This document shows, one piece after another, positions 55,922-64,000 of a DNA stretch of 64,000 nt (the stretch's first letter is position 1; every line of letters begins with the position of its first letter). This DNA comes from Anolis sagrei (Eukaryota > Chordata > Lepidosauria > Squamata > Anolidae): NCBI RefSeq assembly GCF_037176765.1, contig NC_090021.1, positions 61,943,453 through 62,007,452 of the forward strand. The letters are read 5' to 3'. The notes beneath the pieces were generated by a model. That model had not been told where the DNA came from, made no database searches, and worked only from the letters and a program-made list of their open reading frames with translations. The position numbers were made by a program, and so were the translations under genes.

Positions 55922-57058
55922 ATGGAACAAATACCGACAATGAAAGGCAATAAATTGCCACAGGGAAGAAGACACTCCCTACAGGGAGACAGACCACAGA
56001 AAATAGTAGGTGAAAAAATCGAAAAAACCCAAGAAGACTCTCCCACTGCAGCCATAATGGCAGAGCTAGCTAAAATACAAGAGGCACAAGGGAAACTACA
56101 AGAGACACAAGAAAAAATACAAGCAACCCAAAAGAAGATGGAATCCAAATTTGAGAAGATGATAAAAGACGAAATGGGAAAGCTTGGGGAGGAAATTAAA
56201 GAGGAAATACAGGCTGTTAAAACAGAGATGAATGTAATGCAAAAAGAAATCAATGACATAAAAAAGGAGAATGTGGTCCAGAAGAAATGTGTGGAAAAAA
56301 CTAATAAAAGAGTAGATAAACTGGAAGAGCTAACTGAAAGAATAAATAAGGTGCAAGAAAGAACAAACAGGAACGAAGCAGAATATCAAATTAGAATTAG
56401 GAATATCGAAGAAAATGAACAAGATAATTTAAGAAATACAGTAATTGAAATTACAGCAAAGATTCTAGATGTGCCAACTCAAGAGATGGATAAAAACATA
56501 GACAGAGTGTACAGAGTACAAACAATGTATGCAAAAAAGAAAGGGACGGCAAGAGACATAGTGGCCCATCTAGCAAGGAAACACTTAAGAGACCAAATTA
56601 TTAAAAGCAGCACCAGAGAACCTATAAACTATAAGGGCAAGAAAGTGATTATCTTGAAGGAGGTATCTCCCTCAGATTTGAGTAAAAGAAAACAATATTA
56701 CTTTTTAACAGATGAGTTAAAAAAGTTACACATTAAATTTAGATGGGAAAAGATGGAGGGTATAATGGCTACCTATAATGATGAAAGACATTGGATAACA
56801 TCGGTAGAAAAAGCCAAAATCTTTTACCAAAAAATTAAGGAAGATCAGGAAGAAAAAAAAAAGAAAGCGGGGAGATACCCAGCTAGGGAAGAAGAGAGAG
56901 AATCAGACAGAGAAGAGATGGAAACAACAAATACACTGGATCCAACTAAAAGAAACAAAGGGGAAAAGAGGGCCAGAGAAACCTCCCCAGAGGACTATGG
57001 AATGAAGGATATAGCAACAAAGGACTTGTTAGATATAAAATTGATTGATGGCGTTTAA
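55922..57058 (+). CDS. L1 ORF1 protein (intact)
   Basis: 378 codons from the first ATG (MEQIPTMKGNK); the frame is open from 55883. L1 ORF1p is a trimeric RNA-binding chaperone. Residues of about 35-160 form a long Lys/Glu/Gln-rich coiled coil (KIQEAQGKLQETQEKIQATQ). An RRM-like part follows (YQIRIRNIEENEQDNLRNTV), then a C-terminal domain (KGKKVIILKEVSPSDLSKRK, HIKFRWEKMEGIMA). The stop overlaps the ORF2 start by 11 nt. No internal stop. Confidence 0.9.
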   Translation: MEQIPTMKGNKLPQGRRHSLQGDRPQKIVGEKIEKTQEDSPTAAIMAELAKIQEAQGKLQETQEKIQATQKKMESKFEKMIKDEMGKLGEEIKEEIQAVKTEMNVMQKEINDIKKENVVQKKCVEKTNKRVDKLEELTERINKVQERTNRNEAEYQIRIRNIEENEQDNLRNTVIEITAKILDVPTQEMDKNIDRVYRVQTMYAKKKGTARDIVAHLARKHLRDQIIKSSTREPINYKGKKVIILKEVSPSDLSKRKQYYFLTDELKKLHIKFRWEKMEGIMATYNDERHWITSVEKAKIFYQKIKEDQEEKKKKAGRYPAREEERESDREEMETTNTLDPTKRNKGEKRARETSPEDYGMKDIATKDLLDIKLIDGV

Positions 57059-60000
57059 AATCATATCGAACAATGTTAACGGGCTGAACAGCCCGAATAA
57101 AAGGAAATTGATAAGCAATATGTTTAAGAGTTTAAAATGTGATGTAGTGGCGATGCAAGAAACGCACATTATGCAAAAACACTCTGCTCACTTACAAAAT
57201 AAATATTTAGGAAAACTATTCCACTCATCAGCACCCCAAAAAAAGAGAGGGGTAGCATTATACATTAAAGAGAGTTTGGAACCTGAATTGGCTTTTAAAG
57301 ACGACGATGGGAGGATGGTAGGTGTGAACTGCAAAGCAAATGGGTTAAACGTACTTATATGTAATATCTACGCCCCCAACGGAGCTAAATCCAACTTTGT
57401 TAAAGCCCTTAAGAAAGAGCTAACAGAACATAGGATGGAAAATATCATAATCATAGGGGACTTTAATGGAGTATTGGACAACAACATAGACAAATCCGGA
57501 AAGAGAACGAGAGGGGGGGACCCGAAAGGAGGGAGATTACCGGTGGCCTTCACACAGTTACAAGAAGAGTTCCATCTCCAAGATATATGGCGAACATTAA
57601 ACCCAGATGTAAGGGACTATACTTTTTTTTCCAACAGACATGAGACATGGTCTCGTATAGACATGTGCTGGGTAACAAAATCCTTAGTTATAAAAACTAA
57701 AAAAATAACAATAATGCCCAGAACGCTTACGGACCACTGTCCATTAAAATTAGAAATGGTAATCAGCCATAAAGAGAAAAGATGGAGACTAAATGACTGG
57801 TCAATAAAGTCAGAGGAAGATATCAAATATAATAAAAACATACTAAAAGAATATTTTGAGAATAACACAGGCAAAGGAACAAAGTTAGGAATAGTGTGGG
57901 ATGCCAGTAAGGCGGTTATCCGGGGACATCTAATCCAACAAGGAGCCATCAAAAACAAAAAAAGGAAAGAGGAACAGGAAAAATTGATAGAGAAATTAAA
58001 AGCTAAGGAAGACATGTTGAAGAAAAGAGCAGGAAATAAAAAACTCCAATTAGAAATAGAACTGCTGAGGAAGGAAGTGAACGAGGCACAAATATCTCAA
58101 ATGGCTAGAAAATTGAAATATCTAAAAGCCCAGTTTTTTGTTCAGGCCAACAAGCCGGGTAAATTCCTGGCAAGTAAGCTGGCGAAGAGAAGACAACAAA
58201 ATGTCATAACAAAAATAATGGAAGAAGGCAAGATCTACACGAAAGAAAGAGATATAGCAAACCAATTTAGGGAATACTATCAAAAATTATACAAAAGAGA
58301 TGAAGTAACAAAAGAGGATATTATGGAGTATATATTAGATCAAAAAGTCTCCAAAATATCAGATATAGAAAGAGAATCACTAAACAGGCCTATAGAAGAG
58401 GACGAAATAGTAAGAGCAATAAAGAAGATGGCCAATAACAAGGCCCCGGGCCCGGATGGGCTGACAGCTTTGTATTACAAAACATTTAGAGAAGAGCTAA
58501 TTAACTGCTTAAAAGACATAATGAATGGCATCCTGAGTGGGGAAGAAACACCAGAGACCTGGCACGAAGGCTATATATCGATAATACACAAAGAAAATAC
58601 AGAGGCAACCCAACTTAAAAATTACAGACCCATCACTCTGCTGAATTGCGATTGTAAACTATTCACGAGTATATTAGCTGATAGATTTAAGCTATTACTA
58701 AACGAGAAAATTAAAGAAGACCAGCGAGGTTTCCTACCGGGTAGATTAATGAGAGACAACGCAAGGATAATACTCAATATCATAGAGTATTATGAGAAAA
58801 ATCACCAAGAGGAAGTCGGACTGCTTTTTCTTGATGCAGAAAAAGCTTTCGACCAAACAAATTGGGACTTCTTACATCTAATGTTAAAGGAGATGGACAT
58901 TGGCCACTTGATATTAAGTGCAGTAAAAGCAATCTACTCAAGACAAACAGCAAAAGCACTAGTAAATGGTTTACGTACGGAAGACATCGAAATAGAAAGA
59001 GGGGTGCGACAGGGGTGTCCCCTGTCCCCCCTATTGTTTATCCTAGTGCTAGAAGTCCTGTTAGAAGACCTAAGAAACAACAAAGAGCTAAAGGGCCTTA
59101 CTATTAGGACAGAAGAATATAAAACCTTAGCTTTCGCAGATGACATGGTCTGTATCATGGAAAATCCGGCGGAATCTATTCAAAAATGGATACTAAAGAT
59201 CGAAAAATTTGGGAAAGTGGCTGGATTGAAGATAAATAGGAATAAAACAAAAATTATTACAAAAAACGTCAAATTAGAGAAAAAAGAGGAAATCTTTAAG
59301 ATCTCAGGGATAGAAGTTGTAAATAAAGTCAGGTACCTGGGCATTATAATTTCGTCCTCCAATATACATCTGTTTAGGGATAACTATGATAGGGTATGGA
59401 GTAGCGTACAAAAGAAGTTCAAAAACTGGAAATACCTAAATTTGTCAACACTTGGAAAGATCGCAGCCATTAAGATGAGCATACTGCCTCAGATGCTATA
59501 TCTTTTCCAGATGATCCCAGTCATCAAAACGAACTCTTGCTTCCAAAAATGGAATAAAGACATTCGGAGTTTCATATGGGATGGAAGAAAGGCTAGGGTG
59601 AAATTAAAAAACCTTACGGATGTTAAAGACAGGGGAGGATGGGGACTGCCAGATATACAGTTATACTTTGAAGCCTGCGCATTATCGTGGGTCAAAATTT
59701 GGGCCACCTTAGAGCAAAAGAAAATACTGACGTTAGAAGGCCACGATATAAGAAGAGGGTGGCACGCTTACCTCTGCTATGGAAAAGCTAGAATAGAATA
59801 TAACTTCACTAATCATTACGTCAGAGGTGCCCTGTTAAAAGTCTGGAACAAATATAAAACTGTTATGTATCCCCAAATGCCCATGTGGGCATCGCCAGTG
59901 GAGGCCCACCACAAAAGAGAAATACCCAAAAGCAGATGGCTCAGTTATAGACAATTGTTGACAAAAACTAATAACGAATGGCAGCTGAGACCAATGGAAG

Positions 60001-60098
60001 AACTAAAGGGAGATGATAAAGAAATAAATTGGTTACAATATATGCAAATTAAACAATGTTTCATATGGGATATATTGAGTATGGTGATCAGATCATGA
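57048..60098 (+). CDS. L1 ORF2 protein, endonuclease and reverse transcriptase, C-terminus replaced
   Basis: Open for 1016 codons from MAFKIISNNVNGLNS. The N-terminal APE-type endonuclease shows NNVNG, QETH, GDFNG (about residue 138), SRIDM and TDHCP. The reverse transcriptase shows NNKAPGPDGL, FLDAEKAFD (about 595), RQGCPLSPLLF and the active site FADD (about 697). The L1 part ends at 60061 near QIKQCF; the last dozen residues (IWDILSMVIRS) come from the target duplication and flank. The true C-terminal Cys-rich domain lies on the other strand at 54443-55145. Confidence 0.92.
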   Translation: MAFKIISNNVNGLNSPNKRKLISNMFKSLKCDVVAMQETHIMQKHSAHLQNKYLGKLFHSSAPQKKRGVALYIKESLEPELAFKDDDGRMVGVNCKANGLNVLICNIYAPNGAKSNFVKALKKELTEHRMENIIIIGDFNGVLDNNIDKSGKRTRGGDPKGGRLPVAFTQLQEEFHLQDIWRTLNPDVRDYTFFSNRHETWSRIDMCWVTKSLVIKTKKITIMPRTLTDHCPLKLEMVISHKEKRWRLNDWSIKSEEDIKYNKNILKEYFENNTGKGTKLGIVWDASKAVIRGHLIQQGAIKNKKRKEEQEKLIEKLKAKEDMLKKRAGNKKLQLEIELLRKEVNEAQISQMARKLKYLKAQFFVQANKPGKFLASKLAKRRQQNVITKIMEEGKIYTKERDIANQFREYYQKLYKRDEVTKEDIMEYILDQKVSKISDIERESLNRPIEEDEIVRAIKKMANNKAPGPDGLTALYYKTFREELINCLKDIMNGILSGEETPETWHEGYISIIHKENTEATQLKNYRPITLLNCDCKLFTSILADRFKLLLNEKIKEDQRGFLPGRLMRDNARIILNIIEYYEKNHQEEVGLLFLDAEKAFDQTNWDFLHLMLKEMDIGHLILSAVKAIYSRQTAKALVNGLRTEDIEIERGVRQGCPLSPLLFILVLEVLLEDLRNNKELKGLTIRTEEYKTLAFADDMVCIMENPAESIQKWILKIEKFGKVAGLKINRNKTKIITKNVKLEKKEEIFKISGIEVVNKVRYLGIIISSSNIHLFRDNYDRVWSSVQKKFKNWKYLNLSTLGKIAAIKMSILPQMLYLFQMIPVIKTNSCFQKWNKDIRSFIWDGRKARVKLKNLTDVKDRGGWGLPDIQLYFEACALSWVKIWATLEQKKILTLEGHDIRRGWHAYLCYGKARIEYNFTNHYVRGALLKVWNKYKTVMYPQMPMWASPVEAHHKREIPKSRWLSYRQLLTKTNNEWQLRPMEELKGDDKEINWLQYMQIKQCFIWDILSMVIRS

Positions 60099-60725
60099 TA
60101 TGAATAAACATAACAGTTTAAATAATGCACCAGTAAGGCCTTTTCGCGAACCACCATGAGAATTTCGGGGGGAGGGGGCTGAAGCCCCTCAAGCCCCCCC
60201 CCCCCCCCCCGGCTACATGCCTGCCAGGACCCTTCCAGACAGGTCCTATATCCCGAGATTTGATCTCAGGTTTTCTGGTTATCCCACATTATCTGGCAGT
60301 AGGGACTCACATAATCCAGTTTAAACAGAAAATCTGGGATGAGATCCTGGGATATAGGGCCTGCCTGGAAGGGCTCCCAATTCAAAGCAGGATATTGTGT
60401 GATTTTCTGCCTTGATATTCTGTGTAATATGGCTGTGTGGAAGGGCCCACAGACATTCAGTTGCTAAGTAGCAGTAGCATTTATTACAAAAGTGTAATAA
60501 ATCTTGGGCTAGGAAAGTGTGGGATACTCTCAGAGCATCCACAACAAGCAAAGTTTGCTTCTAGAATGACTTACATTTTCTAGCCCAGAATTAATGGAAG
60601 GGAAAATGCTTTTAGCATGCCTCATCATCTACCCACAACATACTTTGTGAAACATACTTTGGCCATCAAAACCATAAGAAATGAGGAAGCTGGTAAAAGA
60701 AAAAGTCATCCCTGAATACATTTGC

Positions 60726-60745
60726 GGGGGGGGGGGGGGGGGGGG
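60726..60745 (+). repeat. Poly(G) tract, 20 bases
   Basis: Uninterrupted G run just left of a PLE tail. Other long G/C runs: 28378-28392, 38764-38777, 39384-39399, 51540-51553 and near 54013. Confidence 0.85.
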
Positions 60746-60784
60746 AGGGCTTTCAAGTGGCCTGTAGCAGATTCAAAATATTTT

Positions 60785-61515
60785 TGGGTTTCTGTGAGTT
60801 TTCTGAGCTATATGACCATGTTCCAGAAGCATTCTCTCCTGACGTTTCACCCACATATATGGCAGGCATCTTCAGAAGTTGTGAGGTCTGTTGGAAACTA
60901 GACAAGTGAGGTTTCGATATCTGTGGAATGTCCAGGGTGGGAAAAAGAGCTCTTGTCTGCTTGAAGCAGGTGTGAATGTTGCAATTGGCTGTTTATATGA
61001 ATGTTGCAATTGGGAACCCATTGTTTATATTGCTAGCCACCTTGAGACCTACATTCGGAGAAAGGAGGGATGCAAATAAAGTACAAATAATAACAGGAAA
61101 GCACTACTAATCCAAATTCAGAGGATTTAATCTGCTGCACGCACTCAGCATATACCTAAGTGTTAGGCGAGATGGGAGTCAGGATGAAAAATGTATTCTG
61201 GGGTTTATACATCTGTGGAATGACCAGGGTGGGAAGAAGAACTCTTGCCTGTTTGAGGCAAGTGTGAATGTTGCAATTGACAACCTTGATTAGCAATTGA
61301 TTAGCCAATTGCAGCATTCACACCTGTTCTTTCTCCCAACCTGGACATTCCACAGATATATACATCCCACTTGCCTAGTTTACAACAGACCTCACAACTT
61401 CTGAGGATGCCTGCCACAGATGTGGATGAAACATCAGGAGAGAATGCTTCTGAAACATGGCCATACAGCCCAGAAAACTCACAGCAACCCAATTATTCCA
61501 GCCATGAAAGTCTTC
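60785..61515. mobile_element. PLE-tail inverted pair with inserted L2-type tail
   Basis: The minus-oriented half (60785-60990) and a second minus/plus stretch (61200-61515) share TTCTCTCCTGACGTTTCACC-type and GGACATTCCACAGATATATA phrases. An L2-type tail lies at about 61010-61090. Confidence 0.65.
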
Positions 61516-61799
61516 GACCACACATCAAAATATTTTGTTTGATTTTATGTGTACATACTGTTAGTTTTGTATGAAAACTTTGGTGAAACATATTGAGCTT
61601 CTGTTCCTTTTTTGTGGTATAGGAGCCTATCCCTATTCTTTCCATGGTACCATTTTTTTTTTGCTAAAGAAGCCCTTTCCAAGGACATATCTACATGGGC
61701 CCCACCTAAACTGCCAAGGTGTAGACTCATAGAATGCAGTTTCAAACTGTATTATATGTCAGTGTGGACTGTAGTATACCTGTACTCTGTGACTCCTGA

Positions 61800-62700
61800 A
61801 CAGGAAATCCTAAGGCCCCTCAGTACATGTATGCATCAGTTTAAGAAGTTGGTGCATTCCTGGGCATTACTTCTTTAAAAAGAAAGTTGGTCTAGAAGCA
61901 GAAATAACACAAAAACAATAATGTTAGGTTCCTAAAACCCAAGAAAGAAGAGCAACATTTCTCAGAAAGCTTTCTCTTCAGAACTAACTATATGCATATG
62001 TGAAATGAAACAACTGGAGCAGTCAGGAAGAAAACAGGTCATGTCACTATATAATTACAGGAAACCAAAGTAGCACTGACTTTTAACAACATCTAAACAG
62101 AATTTAAAGAGCAAGCTTAACCCACCCTATGTACCATAACTAGTTTAGTTTTAGCATGACAATGTGTTTAGATTTTCTGAAGTCTTCTTGGACGGATTTC
62201 ACTGTGTCTCATTTCACAGTTTGGGAACTGCCGTACCAAGTAACATTTTAGATCTTGAGATTGGTTCTCCGTTGAAGGAAAACTACCAATTTGCTTTCTT
62301 AAAAGGACACCAGAAACTTAGTTGGGTTTAGAGTTATTGCAATGTGGGCTCTAATTTCTTTTCTGTCTGCAAGGTAGTTGGCCTTACAGTAGCAGGCCTG
62401 GAGAGTGAAGCTGATTACTGAAAGCAGATAAGCAAATGGAGCCGCAGGATTTAAAAAGGTATTTGTCTCATTATCCCAGTGACACTGAACAGACCTTTCT
62501 CATCAGGGGGTCTGTAGAAAGGGCCTCTGGACTCTGGAGAGGTTATCTGAGGTAGAAACTTAATCTCTAAATCTGTCAATAAATTACAGTCCAGAAATTA
62601 AATTCTACCATAACAGCTGACCCATAAGGAATGGGATAATGATTGGTGCCACAAATATAAGTTCCTACCCACAATCCAGGTACACTAGACCACACTTGAT
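61800..62700. other. Intergenic, unique
   Basis: No gene or repeat was recognised. Confidence 0.5.
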
Positions 62701-62703
62701 TAT

Positions 62704-62845
62704 CATAGAATCATAGAGTTGGAAGAGACCTCTTAGGCCATCCAGTCGAACTCCCTGCCAAGAAGCAGGAAAATCACATTCAAAGCACCCCCAACAGATG
62801 GCCATCCAGTCTCTGCTTAAAAGCCTCCAAAGAAGGAGCCTCCAT
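62704..62845 (-). mobile_element. CR1 LINE 3' end
   Basis: Reverse of the CR1 3' end: ATCATAGAATCATAGAGTTG, GATGGCCATCCAGTCTCTGC. Confidence 0.8.
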
Positions 62846-63169
62846 CACACATTTCAGTTGGTTTGTACCCGTTGTCCATTTTAGTTGGTTTGTAACTGTT
62901 GTCCCCTGTAAAATGAATACCATGATGTTAATTTTCCTAGAACGGACAGTGCAAACAATTCTTCCTAATATTAATAAAGCAGAGCCCTTACAACCAAGGA
63001 ATCTGGCTCTTTTAAACCTAAACAATTTCAGTCAAGTGAGATTTCTGTAGGTACTTAACATAGCCATTAAAAAGCAGGTGAGACCTAAAATGCCTCTAAT
63101 TTGATTGAACTATGCTCTGATTACTGAATGGTTAATTCATAAACAGAGTGACTACTTGACTTGAAAATA

Positions 63170-63345
63170 TAAATTGAGTATTCCTTATTTGGAAATCTGA
63201 GTATCCCTTATCTGGAAATGCTTCAAAACTGTCCACATGGGTGGCTGAGATAGTGTAAAAATGTTGTTTTATGCAGATAATTTAAATATTGTGTATAAAA
63301 CTATCTTAATGCTAGGGGTATCTGGATCATAAATGAATTTTGTGT
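63170..63345. mobile_element. Tigger-like DNA element fragment
   Basis: TTGAGTATTCCTTATTTGGA and AGTATCCCTTATCTGGAAAT relate it to the element at 50625-51290. Confidence 0.5.
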
Positions 63346-63384
63346 TTAGAGCTGGGCCTGATTTCCAAGATCTCTTGTTATGTA

Positions 63385-63650
63385 CAGGCAATCCCCAAGT
63401 TGCAAACATCCAACTTACAAATAACTCATAATTAAGAATAGGGGTGAGACAACAGGAAATGAGAGAAATCTACCCCTTGGAAGAGAAATTCACTCCTGAA
63501 AGAGTTATCAAGGGGAAAAGGTGTCTCCACTGAAGCTTTATCACAAATTTTTATTTTCAGAAGCCACTTTTTTCAAAATCCAATTTTACAGGGACAGAAA
63601 GTGTGGTAAAATCTTCTGAATGGGGACACAGACAGCAAAAATTATTGGAA
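63385..63650 (+). mobile_element. Tc1/mariner (Tigger-like) element, partial
   Basis: It starts after TA with CAGGCAATCCCCAAGTTGC and shares its body with 3829-4080. Confidence 0.65.
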
Positions 63651-63789
63651 ATTCCATGACCTATACTGAAAATAAGTATACCATAACCTTACTGAAAAGA
63701 TAAATATGATGTCACATCCGTCTGACAAATGTGAAGCTCCATGGAGACCACCTTTTGAAAACCACTAGTCAAGAAAAGTATTATCTTGT

Positions 63790-64000
63790 TAGAAGCCTGA
63801 AGAAGAGAAGGCCGAGAGGGGATATGATAGCCATGTATAAATATGTGAGAGGAAGGCACAGGGAGGAGGGAGCAAGCTTGTTTTCTCCTTCCCTGGAGAC
63901 TAGGACGCGGAACAATGGCTTCAAACTACAAGAGAGGAGATTCCATCTGAACATGAGGAAAAACTTCCTGACTGTGAGAGCCGTTCAGCAGTGGAACTCT
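63790..64000 (+). mobile_element. CR1 LINE fragment, cut by window end
   Basis: AAGAAGAGAAGGCCGAGAGG to CATCTGAACATGAGGAAAAA, the CR1 C-terminal region, running off the right edge. Confidence 0.75.

Larger units (their letters stand above)
54163..60061 (-). mobile_element. L1 LINE, about 5.9 kb, 5' part inverted (twin priming)
   Basis: A perfect 15-bp duplication CATATGGGATATATT flanks it (54148-54162, 60062-60076). The minus-strand part (54163 to about 55145) is the L1 3' segment: the end of ORF2, the 3' UTR, then AATAAA and a short A run. From about 55150 to 60061 the 5' UTR, ORF1 and most of ORF2 lie on the plus strand. This is the layout left by twin-primed reverse transcription, here retaining ORF1 and much of a 5' UTR. 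Confidence 0.9.
53986..60223. mobile_element. hAT-like non-autonomous element carrying an L1
   Basis: A perfect 8-bp duplication CCAGGACC lies at 53978-53985 and 60224-60231. The termini are CAGGCCCGTAGCC and, inverted, CAGGCATGTAGCC (11 of 13 match). Subterminal G/C runs lie at both ends. The element without the L1 would be about 0.3 kb and has no coding region of its own. Confidence 0.75.
53922..60455. mobile_element. Outer foldback MITEs split by nested insertions
   Basis: The left remnant at 53922-53985 (GGGATATATGGCAGTGTGG) and the right remnants at 60232-60365 (CCCTTCCAGACAGG with inverse CCTGCCTGGAAGGG) and 60370-60455 (ATATGGCTGTGTGGAAGGGCC) belong to the 49796-49962 family and appear to be two copies, one inside the other. 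Confidence 0.6.

Noticed and set aside
60061-60098. The last codons of L1 ORF2 (IWDILSMVIRS) as a genuine C-terminus
   Set aside because: They fall in the target duplication and flank, and the same bases precede the L1 at 54148-54162.

Overview
The window is nuclear DNA from a squamate reptile, probably an iguanian such as an anole. The host genes are spliced vertebrate genes. The repeat content is typical of lizards: a tRNA-headed Sauria-type SINE, CR1, L2-type and RTE/BovB LINE fragments, Penelope-like (PLE) tails, many foldback hAT-like and TA-flanked elements, and one young L1 with two open reading frames. The species is inferred and was not tested.

Three host genes are supported exon by exon, in the order known from human 1q42.2. 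TTC13 lies on the minus strand; its first eight coding exons run from 10361 down to 188 and the gene leaves the window on the left. ARV1 lies on the plus strand with five coding exons, 10660-25876, and looks complete (234 residues). FAM89A lies on the minus strand with two coding exons, 45318-45034 and 36468-36310 (147 residues). All splice sites are GT/AG and all phases join. TTC13 and ARV1 are head to head and share a GC-rich bidirectional promoter of about 300 bp. FAM89A starts in a CpG-rich island; on its upstream side lies about 2.4 kb of degenerate tandem GC-box repeats.

Layout: 1-10361 TTC13 exons with introns full of L2-type, CR1, R4-like and PLE fragments; 10362-10659 shared promoter; 10660-25876 ARV1; 25877-36309 intergenic DNA and the FAM89A 3' UTR; 36310-45318 FAM89A; 45360-47810 GC-box array broken by a 1.03 kb PLE insertion; 47990-64000 intergenic repeats, with no host exon recognised. 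The largest element is a nest at 53922-60455: hAT-like foldback elements contain another hAT-like element (8-bp target duplication), which contains a 5.9 kb L1 with a 15-bp target duplication and an inverted 5' part.

The points most worth following are the twin-primed L1, the GC-box array, hammerhead-ribozyme cores in PLE copies, and two near-perfect foldback elements of one family sitting 27 and 46 bp past the first-exon splice donors of FAM89A and TTC13.
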